Source of the DNA: Microbulbifer donghaiensis
Lineage (GTDB): Bacteria; Pseudomonadota; Gammaproteobacteria; Pseudomonadales; Cellvibrionaceae
Direction: 5' to 3'
Assembly (NCBI RefSeq): GCF_900129095.1
Contig: NZ_FQVA01000001.1
Coordinates: forward strand, 1,240,001-1,304,000
Length of the DNA stretch: 64,000 nt
Shown here: positions 49,887 to 59,579 of the stretch, in pieces
How the letters are laid out: every line of letters begins with the position of its first letter
Position numbering within the stretch: the stretch's first letter is position 1
The notes under the pieces: model-generated
Databases searched by the model: none
The model's input: the letters and a program-made list of their open reading frames with translations, nothing else
What the model was told of the DNA's origin: nothing
Program-made: the position numbers and the translations under genes

Positions 49887-52088
49887 TTAGTGCTGCACGT
49901 CTTTCCAGTATTCGCGGTTCAGCAGCCAGGCGAAAACGAAGAACACCAGAATAAACGCCAATACATAGAAGCCGATACGCTTGCGCTCTTCCGCCATCGG
50001 CTCGGCGATATATTCCATGAAATTCACCAGATCGTACATCGCCTGGTCGAACTCTTCTTCATTCATCGAGCCCTTGACGCTACCTACTTTCAGGCTGCCA
50101 CAGTCGGCATCCATAATCGGATTGCCGAGTTCGTCCCGTACGATATGGCCGTGTTCGCGTTTCGGTCCCGGCGCACACTCCGGCAGGCCCTGCAGTTCCA
50201 GCAGCACGTGAGGCATTGCCACACTGGGGAAGACCTTGTTGTTTACGCCGGTCGCGCGACTGTCATCCTTGTAGAAACTGCGCAGATAAGTGTAGAGCCA
50301 TTCCGGAGAGCGGGAACGAGCAACCAAGGTCAGGTCCGGCGGCGCGGCGCCGAACCATACTTTGGAGTCGTCCGGGCGCATGGAAATTTCCATCAGGTCG
50401 CCGATCTTGCCGTCGCCCAGCACCAGGTTCTCCATCATCAGCTCGTTGGGGATGTCCAGGTCAGTCGCCACCCGCTCCCAGCGGGAGAAGTTGGCACTGT
50501 GGCAGCCCATACAGTAGTTGACGAAATACTTGGCGCCGCGCTGCAGGGACGGCTTGTCCTGCAGGTCGATATTGATGTGGTCCAGCTCCACCTCTACCTC
50601 GGCACCGACCGCCTTGATCGGCAGGAACGCCAGCAGCGCCACCACGATCAGGCCACCGAACAGCACCCCAAAGGTCTTGCCACCGGACGGGCTGGTTACC
50701 CGCTCGGGTTCCGGATGCACCTCGTCGCGCACGGTCAGCCACGGCAGCGCGGCGAAAAACGCCGTCAGCAGCAGGGCCGCAATACCGACAAACAGGCTCG
50801 CCTTGAAGTTGGTAACCGCCATCCACAGGAACATGATGGCGAAGACTCCGCTCACAACCCAGGATGCCAGGCCCTTGCGCTCCTTAGGATTGCTCCAGAT
50901 CGGCATGGTCACGAAGAAGGCAAAGTAGAACAGGGTTGCCACCTGGGCCAGGAAGTTACGGCCCGGGGTCGGGGACTTGACGCCCAGGTAACCCAGAATG
51001 ATAAACACCGCCGCAAATACCAGTAGCAGAGCCTTCGGCAGCCAGCCTTTGTAGCGGATCGAGCGCACCGGGCTCTTGTCCAGCCACGGCAGCACGAACA
51101 GGATCGCGATCGCCGCACCCATGGCCACCAGGCCGAGGAATTTGGCGGTCAGCGGACCAATATCGATGGTCACCGCACGCAGGATCGCGTAGAAGGGGGT
51201 GAAGTACCACACCGGCGCGATATGCGGCGGGGTCTTCAGCGGATTGGCCTCTTCGAAATTGGCGTGCTCGAGGAAGAAGCCGCCCATTTCCGGGAAGAAG
51301 AACACCACCACGCAGAAGATGAACAGGAATACGGCCACGCCGACCAGGTCGTGCACCGTGTAATAGGGATGGAAAGGTACGCCGTCTCTGGGGATACCGT
51401 TCTCGTCCTTGTTCTTCTTGATCTCGATGCCGTCGGGGTTGTTGGAGCCCACTTCGTGCAGCGCAAGGATGTGCAGAACTACCAGCAGTACCAGTACCAG
51501 CGGCAGCGCGATCACATGCAGGGAGAAGAAGCGGGTCAGGGTAATACCGGAGATCAGGTAGTCACCGCGAATCCACTGCACCAGGTCTTCACCGATGCCC
51601 GGAATGGCCCCGAACAGGGATACGATCACCTGGGCGCCCCAGTAGGACATCTGTCCCCAGGGGAGCACGTAGCCCATAAAGGCCTCGGCCATCAGCACCA
51701 GGTAGATACACATACCGAAGATCCACACCAGTTCGCGCGGCGGCTTATAGGAGCCGTACATCAGGCCGCGGAACATATGCAGGTAGACCACCACGAAGAA
51801 GGCGGACGCACCGGTGGAATGCAGGTAGCGGATCAGCCAGCCCCAGTCGACATCACGCATGATGTACTCGACAGAAGCAAAAGCGCCCTCGGCGGAGGGG
51901 TTAAAGCTCATTACCAGCCAGATACCGGTGAGCAGCTGGTTGACGAGAACCAGCATCGACAGCACGCCGAAGAAGTACCACAGGTTGAAGTTCTTGGGCG
52001 CGTAGTACTTGCCCATGTGCTTGTCCCAGGCCTGATAGATCGGCAGGCGCTGATCGACCCAGTCACCGAATGCTGTTAGCCACTTCAT
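49887..52088 (-). CDS. Fused cytochrome b / cytochrome c1 of the bc1 complex
   Basis: Two core subunits of ubiquinol:cytochrome c reductase in one 733-residue chain. Residues 1-400 are cytochrome b: haem ligands H90/H104 and H191/H206, MGYVLPWGQMS near 138, and the Qo motif PVWY (292-295). Residues 405-455 add two or three helices not found in the 400-residue Pseudomonas PetB. Residues 472-492 form a further helix, and from 499 cytochrome c1 follows with C526-x2-C529-H530 (NYCMGCHS), WFGAAPPDLTLVARSR, the axial-Met region SVAMPH and a C-terminal anchor ending NREYWKDVQH. A comparable fusion is known as FbcH in Bradyrhizobium. The frame is uninterrupted and overlaps petA by 4 bp. Confidence 0.95.
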   Translation of the reverse strand: MKWLTAFGDWVDQRLPIYQAWDKHMGKYYAPKNFNLWYFFGVLSMLVLVNQLLTGIWLVMSFNPSAEGAFASVEYIMRDVDWGWLIRYLHSTGASAFFVVVYLHMFRGLMYGSYKPPRELVWIFGMCIYLVLMAEAFMGYVLPWGQMSYWGAQVIVSLFGAIPGIGEDLVQWIRGDYLISGITLTRFFSLHVIALPLVLVLLVVLHILALHEVGSNNPDGIEIKKNKDENGIPRDGVPFHPYYTVHDLVGVAVFLFIFCVVVFFFPEMGGFFLEHANFEEANPLKTPPHIAPVWYFTPFYAILRAVTIDIGPLTAKFLGLVAMGAAIAILFVLPWLDKSPVRSIRYKGWLPKALLLVFAAVFIILGYLGVKSPTPGRNFLAQVATLFYFAFFVTMPIWSNPKERKGLASWVVSGVFAIMFLWMAVTNFKASLFVGIAALLLTAFFAALPWLTVRDEVHPEPERVTSPSGGKTFGVLFGGLIVVALLAFLPIKAVGAEVEVELDHINIDLQDKPSLQRGAKYFVNYCMGCHSANFSRWERVATDLDIPNELMMENLVLGDGKIGDLMEISMRPDDSKVWFGAAPPDLTLVARSRSPEWLYTYLRSFYKDDSRATGVNNKVFPSVAMPHVLLELQGLPECAPGPKREHGHIVRDELGNPIMDADCGSLKVGSVKGSMNEEEFDQAMYDLVNFMEYIAEPMAEERKRIGFYVLAFILVFFVFAWLLNREYWKDVQH

Positions 52089-52684
52089 GCGCTGCCCTCC
52101 TGATCCACGCCGATCACAATTACGTCGTCACCCTCATAGGAATAGGGCGGTACGTCCAGGTTGGTGGGTGCGGGGACACCCTTATAGACACGGCCGGCCA
52201 TGTCGTACTTGGAGCCGTGGCAGGGGCAGAAGAAGCCACCCATCCATTCGTCGCCGCCGAGATCGGTAGCGCCGACTTCCGGACGGTACATGGGCGCGCA
52301 ACCCAGATGGGTGCAGAGACCGACCAGTACCAGTAATTGCGGGTTGATGGACCGGTTCTCGGGATTTACGTAGGGGGGCTGTATAGATTCTTCCGAATTG
52401 GGGTCGCGCAGCAGCGGCTCGATTTTGGTCAGATTTTCCAGCACCTGCTCGGTACGGCGCACGACATAGACCGGCTTGCCGCGCCACTCCACGGTGACCA
52501 TCTGGCCCGGTTCGAGCTTGCTGATATTGTATTTGACCGGCGCGCCGGCGGCCTTCGCCTTGGCACTCGGATTCCAGGATGCGACGAAGGGCACGGCGAC
52601 TCCCACCGCACCCGCGCCACCGACAACTGAGGTAGCGGCGGTCAGAAAGCGACGCCGTCCTACGTTTACACCGTCATCACTCAT
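52085..52684 (-). CDS. petA: Ubiquinol-cytochrome c reductase iron-sulfur (Rieske) subunit
   Basis: Rieske protein that carries electrons from quinol at the Qo site to cytochrome c1. In 199 residues the Tat signal-anchor RRRFLTAAT is at 10-18 with a helix to residue 35. The [2Fe-2S] motifs are C124-T-H126-L-G-C129 and C153-P-C155-H156-G-S, containing both ligands and the disulfide pair. It is the first gene of the bc1 operon and overlaps the fused cytochrome gene. About 290 bp upstream (52685-52977) hold no gene and presumably the operon promoter. Confidence 0.97.
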   Translation of the reverse strand: MSDDGVNVGRRRFLTAATSVVGGAGAVGVAVPFVASWNPSAKAKAAGAPVKYNISKLEPGQMVTVEWRGKPVYVVRRTEQVLENLTKIEPLLRDPNSEESIQPPYVNPENRSINPQLLVLVGLCTHLGCAPMYRPEVGATDLGGDEWMGGFFCPCHGSKYDMAGRVYKGVPAPTNLDVPPYSYEGDDVIVIGVDQEGSA

Positions 52685-52975
52685 GACGTAGTTCTCCCAT
52701 CACAGCGTCCCCAGAGTACCCAGAGACTGACTGGCCCAAACCCAAAAAAAATCTTGCCGCCGGCTCTGCCGGCAATACTTAAGAGTTCCGCCCGACGGAC
52801 TGTCCGTGCGAATAAACCCCATAAATCAAGCGGATACAAATTTGCGCAATGTTAAAGAAAATGCCAATTTGATACAAGGCAATGAACTGGCTGAACGTCG
52901 GGAATCGCGCAGCGAACTGGCGACAATTTAAGCAGAAACAACAAGAAGTGTACGACGCCAGCGAGCCCGGAGGGC

Positions 52976-53004
52976 ATAAAAAAGCCCGGCATGTGCCGGG
53001 CTTG
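52976..53004 (-). terminator. Terminator after rpsI
   Basis: On the minus strand AAGCCCGGC-ACAT-GCCGGGCTT followed by TTTTTATG, 10 bp past the rpsI stop. Strong rho-independent form. Confidence 0.88.
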
Positions 53005-53013
53005 AAGAAAAGC

Positions 53014-53406
53014 TTAACGCTTGGAGAATTGCGGCTTCTTACGCGCTTTGCGCAGACCCACTTTCTTACGCTCCACCGCACGGGCATCGCGAGTTACGTA
53101 ACCCGCTCCGCGCAGCGGCTGACGCAGCGCTTCGTCGTACTGCATCAGGGCGCGGGTCAGGCCGTGACGGATAGCACCCGCCTGACCGAAAGAACCACCA
53201 CCTTTAACAGTGACGTTGATATCGAATTTTTCCACCATGTCGACCAGCTCCAGCGGCTGACGCACGATCATGCGCGCCACTTCGCGGCCGAAGTATTCGT
53301 CCAGGGAGCGACCGTTAACGGTGATTTTGCCTTCACCCTGCTCGATGAAAACGCGAGCGGTAGAGGTCTTGCGGCGGCCTGTACCGTAGTATTGAGTAGT
53401 TGCCAT
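53014..53406 (-). CDS. rpsI: 30S ribosomal protein S9
   Basis: A 130-residue S9 with the N-terminal [16 protein letters not shown] signature, [17 protein letters not shown] in the middle and the basic C-terminal tail ending FSKR that reaches the P-site tRNA. It follows rplM by 14 bp in the universal rplM-rpsI operon and is closed by a strong terminator. Confidence 0.98.
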   Translation of the reverse strand: MATTQYYGTGRRKTSTARVFIEQGEGKITVNGRSLDEYFGREVARMIVRQPLELVDMVEKFDINVTVKGGGSFGQAGAIRHGLTRALMQYDEALRQPLRGAGYVTRDARAVERKKVGLRKARKKPQFSKR

Positions 53407-53420
53407 CTGAGTATTCCCCC

Positions 53421-53849
53421 TTAGATCGCCAGTTCAATCGGCTGTTGCGCCGCATGAGGATGTTCGCTGCCGCTGTAAACTTTCAGCTTCTTGAACATGG
53501 CGCGACCCAACGGACCCTTCGGCAGCATGCCTTTGACGGCGCTCTGAATGGTGCGCTCGGGCGCTTTCTCGATCAGCTTCTCGAAGCTGATGGACTTGAG
53601 ACCACCGGGGTAGCCGGAGTGGCTGTGGTAGATCTTGTCTTTGGCCTTGTTGCCGGTCACGCGGACCTTCTCAGCATTGATCACGATGATGTAATCGCCG
53701 GTGTCCACGTGGGGCGTATATTCAGGCTTGTGCTTGCCGCGCAGACGGTGAGCGATCTCGGCGGAAATACGGCCGAGAGTCTTGTCCGCAGCGTCGACAA
53801 TGTACCAGTCGCGTTTTACCGCTTCCGGCTTGGCACTGTAAGTCTTCAT
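53421..53849 (-). CDS. rplM: 50S ribosomal protein L13
   Basis: A 142-residue L13: [20 protein letters not shown] at the N-terminus, then [32 protein letters not shown] in pattern, and the family signature [22 protein letters not shown] near residue 107. The start at 53849 gives the exact family length and has AGGTG eight bases upstream. A longer frame to 53915 is not used. The L13/S9 leader mRNA lies in 53850-53940. Confidence 0.98.
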   Translation of the reverse strand: MKTYSAKPEAVKRDWYIVDAADKTLGRISAEIAHRLRGKHKPEYTPHVDTGDYIIVINAEKVRVTGNKAKDKIYHSHSGYPGGLKSISFEKLIEKAPERTIQSAVKGMLPKGPLGRAMFKKLKVYSGSEHPHAAQQPIELAI

Positions 53850-53952
53850 GTTATAAACACCTGTAATGTGACCCCGGAAAAGGGGCCGTCCCACGAAAGA
53901 GCGCGGATAGTACATAAGGAGTGTATGCTTTTCAAGCGATTTTGGGCGGGAT

Positions 53953-55212
53953 TTACCCTGCCCCGCCGGGCCAAATTACACGCACCCGACACCCCTGACC
54001 GCCGTCGTCAATCGCAAGCTTCAGCCGGTATCTGTCGCACAGCCGCTGCACGATAGAAAGCCCGATACCGAAGCCCTGGCTGGCTTGCCCCTTCACCAGC
54101 GGGCGGGTGACAAGCGGCTGCAGTTCCGGCGCTATACCCCCGCCGGTGTCGGCGATCACCAGGCCGCTCGCATCGGCGGTGATGGACACCTCTCCCTCGG
54201 CCGTGTACTGGAACGCATTGGCGATCAGGTTGGTCAGGAGTATGTCCAGCACACTCGGGGGCATCTCGATGGTCTGGCCCGGATCGATATCGATCTTCAC
54301 CGCTATCTCCTTGCCCTCCAGCAGCCCGGCCTGGCTCACCACCACCTTTTCCACTGCCGCCAACAGGGACAGGCGCTCTGCCTGTAACTGATCACCCTCA
54401 TCCCGGGCCAGGGTCAGCAGGGTCTGCACCGCTTGCGCCATGCTGCGGTTGGCGTGCCGAATGCGCTCCACCAGTATCCGCGCCTCGGGATCCAGGTCGC
54501 ACCTGTCCGCCAGCAACTCCGCGGCGCCGCCCACTGCGGAGATGGGCGTGCGCAGCTCGTGGCTGGCGTCCCGGGTGAACTGCACTTCGCGCGCCACATA
54601 TTCCCCAACCTGACCAAAGGCTTCGTCCAGCGCCCGGGCCAGCACGCCGATCTCATTGTCGGGATAGCGGGAGGCGAATCCGCCGGGAATTTCCCCGGGG
54701 GCCCGCAGCTCCACCTGCCGAGTCAGTCTGGACAGGGGGGCGAGAGCCCCGCGCGCAAAGGCGTAGGCCAGGGCGCAGCCAATCACCATCATCGCCAGCG
54801 TGAGCAGCCCGAGGGCCACCAGCATTGCCTTGGCGCGGGGACGCACCAGCAGGTCGGCGCTGACTTCCGCCAGCAGCATGGCGTCCCGGCCGGCCAGGCG
54901 CCGCAGATGATAGTGCCGCCCCTCTTCACCGAAAAACTCGGTGCGCTTGGTTTCGGCCGCGAGCGTTTCCCGCACCAGAGCCGGCAGGGATGCCGTGGTC
55001 AGGTGCAGGCTGTAGTTTTCCCGGCGCGGTTCCGGCCACTGCCCGTGACGCTGGAAGTGCGCCGTCAGGTAGTCCGCCTCCCGCGCCAGCTCGCGCTCGA
55101 ACACCCGGTCTTCCAGGGTGTAGGCCACCAGGAAGTTCACGGCACTGAACAGGGCGCCGAGCAGCAGGGCGAAGGCGCAGAAAAATACGACGAAGCGGAA
55201 CCTGAGCGTCAA
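53953..55212 (-). CDS. Sensor histidine kinase (QseC/PmrB-like)
   Basis: Membrane kinase of 419 residues. Helix 1 (about 7-28), a periplasmic domain of about 100 residues, helix 2 (about 130-155), a HAMP linker, and the H-box [15 protein letters not shown] with the phosphorylated His near residue 215. The N-box [19 protein letters not shown] and [12 protein letters not shown] follow. The start is TTG at 55212, directly after the response-regulator stop (TGATTG). The ribosome site GGAGG is five bases upstream and no ATG precedes the first helix. It pairs with the regulator encoded upstream. The stimulus is unknown. Confidence 0.9.
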   Translation of the reverse strand: MTLRFRFVVFFCAFALLLGALFSAVNFLVAYTLEDRVFERELAREADYLTAHFQRHGQWPEPRRENYSLHLTTASLPALVRETLAAETKRTEFFGEEGRHYHLRRLAGRDAMLLAEVSADLLVRPRAKAMLVALGLLTLAMMVIGCALAYAFARGALAPLSRLTRQVELRAPGEIPGGFASRYPDNEIGVLARALDEAFGQVGEYVAREVQFTRDASHELRTPISAVGGAAELLADRCDLDPEARILVERIRHANRSMAQAVQTLLTLARDEGDQLQAERLSLLAAVEKVVVSQAGLLEGKEIAVKIDIDPGQTIEMPPSVLDILLTNLIANAFQYTAEGEVSITADASGLVIADTGGGIAPELQPLVTRPLVKGQASQGFGIGLSIVQRLCDRYRLKLAIDDGGQGCRVRVIWPGGAG

Positions 55213-55893
55213 TCAAACCTCCAGCACGAAGCCGACGCCGTGCACTGTCTTCAACAGCGGCCGGTCGAAGGGTTTATCCAGCGCGCGGCGTATCTGGTAG
55301 ATGTGGGTGCGCAGCGCATCGGATTCGGTGGGCTCGTCGCCCCAGATCTTCCAAACCAGTTCACTGCGGGTCATCACTTGCGGGTAGGCCTCGGCCAGGG
55401 CTTCGACGATGCGGTAGTCGATGGCGTTGAGCCTGACGGGCAGACCGTCGCGCCTGACCTCCCGGCGCTGGCGGTCGACCACCAGCGCGCCCAATTCCAG
55501 CACCTGCTCGGTGTTGAGCAGATGGCGGCGAGCCAGCGCCAGGGCGCGCACTTCCAGTTCCTCAAGGGCGAAGGGTTTGGTCAGGTAGTCGTCGGCGCCG
55601 GTGCCGAACCCTTCCACCTTGTCCGCCAGGCTGTCCCGGGCGGTCAACATCAGGACCGGGATGTGCCGGCTGGCCCTGGCGCGCAGCGCGCGGCACACCG
55701 CCAGGCCGTCCATGCCCGGCAACATCAGGTCCAGCACCACCAGGTCGTAGGGCTGCGCCAGGGCCAACGCCAACCCCTGGGCGCCGTCGCCGGCAAAATC
55801 CAGCACGTGGCCGCGCCCCTCCAGGTAAGTGGCGATGTTCGCCCGGATAGCCGCCTGGTCTTCAACCACCAGTATGTGCAAGGCGTTCGTCAT
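55213..55893 (-). CDS. OmpR-family response regulator
   Basis: A 226-residue regulator with receiver domain (acidic pocket E11-D12, phosphoacceptor D55 in VVLDLMLPGMDG, K in DDYLTKPFALEEL) and a winged-helix DNA-binding domain (about 130-226) with VMTRSELVWKIWGDEPTESDALRTHIYQIRRALD in pattern. The best overall match is the QseB/PmrA subgroup, which binds direct repeats with an 11-bp period. Such repeats lie before the PfpI-like gene (57065-57083) and before the ABC genes (60299-60317). Only 22 bp separate it from the PfpI-like gene. Confidence 0.9.
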   Translation of the reverse strand: MTNALHILVVEDQAAIRANIATYLEGRGHVLDFAGDGAQGLALALAQPYDLVVLDLMLPGMDGLAVCRALRARASRHIPVLMLTARDSLADKVEGFGTGADDYLTKPFALEELEVRALALARRHLLNTEQVLELGALVVDRQRREVRRDGLPVRLNAIDYRIVEALAEAYPQVMTRSELVWKIWGDEPTESDALRTHIYQIRRALDKPFDRPLLKTVHGVGFVLEV

Positions 55894-55915
55894 ACCCTAT
55901 TACCATCACCCACTA

Positions 55916-57016
55916 CTACAGTTCTTTTAACACGGCCCGGGCCTCCTGCATATCCGGGTGCTCTTCCAGCAGGCGGGTGAGCAGTGCCCTGGCCTTGTCC
56001 CGGTTGCCCAACTGCACGTGGCCGCGGGCCATGGCCAGTTCGACCGCGGGATGCTGGAAATGAACGCTGCCCAGCTCCATCAGGGCCACCGCCTTTTGCC
56101 GCTGCCGATCATCCTCACTGAATTGCAGCTGATAAAAACCGTAGAGCGACACCAGCTTGGGTTCATAGCCCGCGGCACTCAAGCGGAAAGACTCGCCGGC
56201 CTTAGCGTCGCCGCCCCACACCTCGGCGATCAAATCCATGGTGCGCTCCTCCACAAAGGGCTCGCGTGGTTTGGACACAATACCCAGGGACTCGACCAGG
56301 GCTTCCGCCAGCTTTGGTGTGGACGACGGGTTCTGGCCGGTGAGCAGGCGCTCGTCCGCGGCCACGTGTCCCAGCATCAAGTCGCTGTGCTGAAAGCGGC
56401 CACCGCGCTCGATCAGCTTGTCCTGCAGCAGAAAGGGAAAGTGCTCGATCCATTTTTTGCCAAACGCCCGCTCCTCGGCGTTGGTAAAACCGTTCACCGC
56501 CCTGCCCGACACCAGGTAGCTGCCATCGCTGAGTTTTACGTTCACCAGCGCCGCCGGGCCATGGCACACGGCCGCCACCACACCGTCGCGCTCGTAAATG
56601 CCGGCGATCAGGCGCTGCAGGTTCCGGTCCTCGGGCAGATCGAACATGGCGCCCTTGCCACCCACCACAAACACCGCCGCGTAATCCTCGGCCTTCAGCC
56701 CGTCCAGGGACAGGGTGTTTTCGAGTTTGGCCATGGCCGCCGCATCGTCGGTGACGGCCTTCACGAACGACTTGTCCGGGTTGTATTTATCCGCCTCCAC
56801 GGCGCCGCCCCGGGGACTGGCGATATCCACCGCCAGGCCGTTTTGCCTGAAGATCAGGTAGGCTTGGGCGAATTCATCGAACTCGTAACCCGGCCGCTCT
56901 TCGCCCTGCTCCAGGCCGTAGCCACTCAGCACCATCAGCACCCGCGGGGCCTCGCCGGCCAGTGCCGGTGACAGGGTGCACAGACACAGACTCAACACTG
57001 CGATCAGTCGCTTCAT
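55916..57016 (-). CDS. Exported DJ-1/PfpI (class I amidotransferase-like) protein with C-terminal repeat tail
   Basis: Signal peptide of 20 residues (SPALA-GE), then a DJ-1/PfpI domain. GYEFDEFAQAYLIFRQNG, VFVVGGKGAMFDLPE and the nucleophile elbow AAVCHGPAALV (C151, H152) follow the pattern of Hsp31/class I glutamine amidotransferase-like proteins. ERTMDLIAEVWGG and a helical tail with TPR-like spacing (KAVALMELGSVHFQHPAVELAMARGHVQLGN in pattern, then ARALLTRLLEEHPDMQEARAVL) fill residues 250-366. Most relatives are about 220-240 residues, cytoplasmic and without the tail. A periplasmic deglycase or chaperone role is possible but unproven. Confidence 0.8.
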   Translation of the reverse strand: MKRLIAVLSLCLCTLSPALAGEAPRVLMVLSGYGLEQGEERPGYEFDEFAQAYLIFRQNGLAVDIASPRGGAVEADKYNPDKSFVKAVTDDAAAMAKLENTLSLDGLKAEDYAAVFVVGGKGAMFDLPEDRNLQRLIAGIYERDGVVAAVCHGPAALVNVKLSDGSYLVSGRAVNGFTNAEERAFGKKWIEHFPFLLQDKLIERGGRFQHSDLMLGHVAADERLLTGQNPSSTPKLAEALVESLGIVSKPREPFVEERTMDLIAEVWGGDAKAGESFRLSAAGYEPKLVSLYGFYQLQFSEDDRQRQKAVALMELGSVHFQHPAVELAMARGHVQLGNRDKARALLTRLLEEHPDMQEARAVLKEL

Positions 57017-57064
57017 GGAAATTGACTCCTTTTCATTAATGGACAGTGCCAGGCTATCGCCGCC

Positions 57065-57083
57065 GATGTGAAATGGATGTGAA
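57065..57083 (-). promoter_or_regulatory. Direct repeat GATGTGAA, period 11, before the PfpI-like gene
   Basis: GATGTGAA at 57065-57072 and 57076-57083 are identical and 11 bp apart, one helical turn. They lie directly after the permease stop and 49 bp before the PfpI-like start. OmpR-type regulators bind such tandem half-sites. Confidence 0.6.
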
Positions 57084-59579
57084 TCAGGATTCGGCCATCA
57101 ATTCGCCCACCGACACCTTGAGACTGTGCCGGCAGCACCACAGCCCCAGCAGGCAGAGCGCGGCGGCCATGACGGCCAGCGTGCCCAGCAAGTAGAACGG
57201 GTCCGGACGGTAGTTGAGGTGGAACTGGGAGCGGTAGATAAGCTGCCCTGCGAGGCTGGTGCCGGCAATGGCGCCGCCGCCGGCGATGGCCGCGGTGATC
57301 AACCACTCGTAGAGATTCAGGCGCAGGCAGTGATACCGCCGCAGCCCCAGGCTCAGCAGCAGGCCGTTCTTGCGCCGGTCGTCCCGCTCGAATCCGCGCA
57401 CGCAGGCCGCCACCAGCAACAGGGCCATCAGGCCCAGCAACAGGCTGTAGCCGGACACCACCCGGGTCACCAGGGCCAGGGTGGCATCGAAGCGTTCGCT
57501 CAGCTGTTTCACCGGCAAAAGCTCCAGGCCCGGATGTCGCCGCCAGAGTTCGCCCAGTTGGGACCAGGCGCGCTCGGGCAGCTCCATGCTGCCCATCTGC
57601 AGCACCTCCGCACCGAGCGACTTCACTGCTCCGGGCGGCACCTGGAACCAGAAGGTGATCGAACCGGCGCCGGGCCGATAGCCGTGGCCGGCGACCAGGG
57701 TAAATTCCACCTGCTGCCCGCCGATGGCGAACGCCAGGGTATCCCCCAGGGACAGGCCGAGGTCGGTCATCACCTCGTCCTCCACGGAGATCTGTCGCCT
57801 TTTCTCATCCCCCGTTTGCCACCAGCGCCCGGCCGTCAAACGGTTGTTGGCCGGCAGCTCCGCGGACCAGCTCAGCCGGATCGGCCTGGCGATGCGGCTC
57901 AGGCTTTCGCTGGGCTGGCCGCTGAACGCCTCCGGCGCCAAGCCGTTGATACGCACCAGCTGGGCGCGCACATAGGGCCGCAACTGCCGCAAGGCGCTGC
58001 CGGTGCGCCGGCTCCAGGTTTCGATATCCGCCATTTGCGCCGACGTGGCGCGGACGATCAGCAGGTTGCCGTCCATCGAGCGGGTATTCGCCTCCATGGC
58101 CTGGCCCAGATCCCGCAACAGCATAAAGGTGAACAGCAACAGGGTGGCGCACAGCCCCAACCCCATCACCTGGGCGGACTTGCCCAACAACCGCTGCCGC
58201 ATGGTGAACAGGCAGAAGGCCAGCAGCCCGCCCCGCCGCCGGGTCAGGCGCTCGGCCAGTGTCAGCAGCGCAAAGGTCAGGGACGCAATCAGCACCAGTG
58301 TGACCAGCAGGGAGCCAATCATCAGCAGGGTCAGGCGGGTGTTGTCCGAATAGGCCGCCACCAGCAGACCGAAGCAGACCAGCATCCAGGCCAATCGCAG
58401 CGCCAGCGCCGGTAACCGCTGCCGCGGCCGCAACAATTCGAGCACGCTGGCGCGCCCGACGCCGATCAGGGTCGGCAACTGCAAACAGAGCAACAGCAAC
58501 AACAGGAGTCCCAGGGTCCTCGCCAGCACTGCCGGGTGCCAGGCGACTTCGATGTCCACGCCAAAGGCTCCGGCGAGATGGCTTTGCAACAGCTGCAGCA
58601 CCCACTGCTGCCCGGCCAGCGCCAGCAGTCCGGCCAGCAGGAATGACAGGGCGACCCCAAGCATCCACTTCACGCCGTAGAGGCACAGGCCCCGCGCCGG
58701 CGACAGCCCCAGACTCTGGTACACCGCCTGGCGATAGGCCTCCCGGCGCAGCAGGCGGCGGCCGATCAGATCCATGGCCACGCCGCCCAGCGCAAACAGC
58801 ACCAGGGCACTCAGGCCAAAGAAGTTTTCCACCCGCTGCCAGAAGCCCGCCAGCGGGTGTTGCCCGCCGCGCTTGCGGATCAGGTGCGCGTCCGGCAACT
58901 CCCGCTCCACCCAGGCGACAATGGCGGCCTCCTGGGATGTGTCCGCATTCAGCAGGTAGCGATAGCGGGTATCGCCCGAAAAGGACGATCCGCCCGCTCC
59001 CGCCGGCAGCGCCGCCATGGCCCGCACCGCCACCGAATGACCTGCCATTAGCCGGTCCGGCTCGTGAAAGAGCGCGCGCGTGACGCGGTATTCTCTGCCG
59101 CGCAGGCGCAACGACTCGCCGGTGGCCAGCCCGAGCCCCGTCAGGGCCCTAGTGTCCAGCCAGATCTCCCCGGCGCCGGGCCCCTGCCCGACGGACTCGT
59201 GTTCCGAGGCCCGCGAGCGGCCCACCGCCAATCGCCCCTGCAACGGATAGCGGTGATCCACAAGCTTCAGCTGCACCTGCTGGTGTCGCCCGGCGTGACT
59301 CAGGGTGATGTCCACCAGCCGGGTTTCACTCAGGGCCGCGCTCAGTTCGGCCAGCGCGGACCTCTGCGTCGCGCTCAGCGGCCGGTGGCGCTCGAGCACC
59401 AGGTCCGCCCCCAGCATCTCACTCAGGTTTTGCTGCAGCGTGTTGCGCAGTGAGGCGCCGCTCAGGCTCAGCAACAACAGGAAAAAAGCCAGCAGGGTCT
59501 GGGCGAGCAGCTGCAGCCGGATATCCACCTGCCCCAGGTCGCCGCGGAAATCCTGCCAGGCCAGAGTGAGAAAGTTCAT
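57084..59579 (-). CDS. ABC transporter permease, FtsX-like (YbbP type)
   Basis: An 831-residue permease built from two MacB/FtsX modules. An N-terminal helix (about 23-40) is followed by a large periplasmic part, three helices around 255-365, further helices around 395-440, a second periplasmic part (about 500-650), and three helices near the C-terminus. The layout matches E. coli YbbP (804 residues), which works with ATPase YbbA. The ATG at 59579 overlaps the ATPase stop as ATGA and is preferred over an extended frame to 59621. Related systems move lipids, lipoproteins or toxic molecules by mechanotransmission. The cargo is unknown. Confidence 0.87.
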   Translation of the reverse strand: MNFLTLAWQDFRGDLGQVDIRLQLLAQTLLAFFLLLLSLSGASLRNTLQQNLSEMLGADLVLERHRPLSATQRSALAELSAALSETRLVDITLSHAGRHQQVQLKLVDHRYPLQGRLAVGRSRASEHESVGQGPGAGEIWLDTRALTGLGLATGESLRLRGREYRVTRALFHEPDRLMAGHSVAVRAMAALPAGAGGSSFSGDTRYRYLLNADTSQEAAIVAWVERELPDAHLIRKRGGQHPLAGFWQRVENFFGLSALVLFALGGVAMDLIGRRLLRREAYRQAVYQSLGLSPARGLCLYGVKWMLGVALSFLLAGLLALAGQQWVLQLLQSHLAGAFGVDIEVAWHPAVLARTLGLLLLLLLCLQLPTLIGVGRASVLELLRPRQRLPALALRLAWMLVCFGLLVAAYSDNTRLTLLMIGSLLVTLVLIASLTFALLTLAERLTRRRGGLLAFCLFTMRQRLLGKSAQVMGLGLCATLLLFTFMLLRDLGQAMEANTRSMDGNLLIVRATSAQMADIETWSRRTGSALRQLRPYVRAQLVRINGLAPEAFSGQPSESLSRIARPIRLSWSAELPANNRLTAGRWWQTGDEKRRQISVEDEVMTDLGLSLGDTLAFAIGGQQVEFTLVAGHGYRPGAGSITFWFQVPPGAVKSLGAEVLQMGSMELPERAWSQLGELWRRHPGLELLPVKQLSERFDATLALVTRVVSGYSLLLGLMALLLVAACVRGFERDDRRKNGLLLSLGLRRYHCLRLNLYEWLITAAIAGGGAIAGTSLAGQLIYRSQFHLNYRPDPFYLLGTLAVMAAALCLLGLWCCRHSLKVSVGELMAES

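Noticed and set aside
53850-53940. tRNA or riboswitch in the rplM leader
   Set aside because: No cloverleaf or known riboswitch core seen. Autoregulatory L13/S9 leader structure could not be judged by eye.
57126-58415. Plus-strand open frame of about 430 codons opposite the ABC permease
   Set aside because: Gln/Gly/His-rich low-complexity translation typical of an antisense shadow. The permease on the other strand is convincing.
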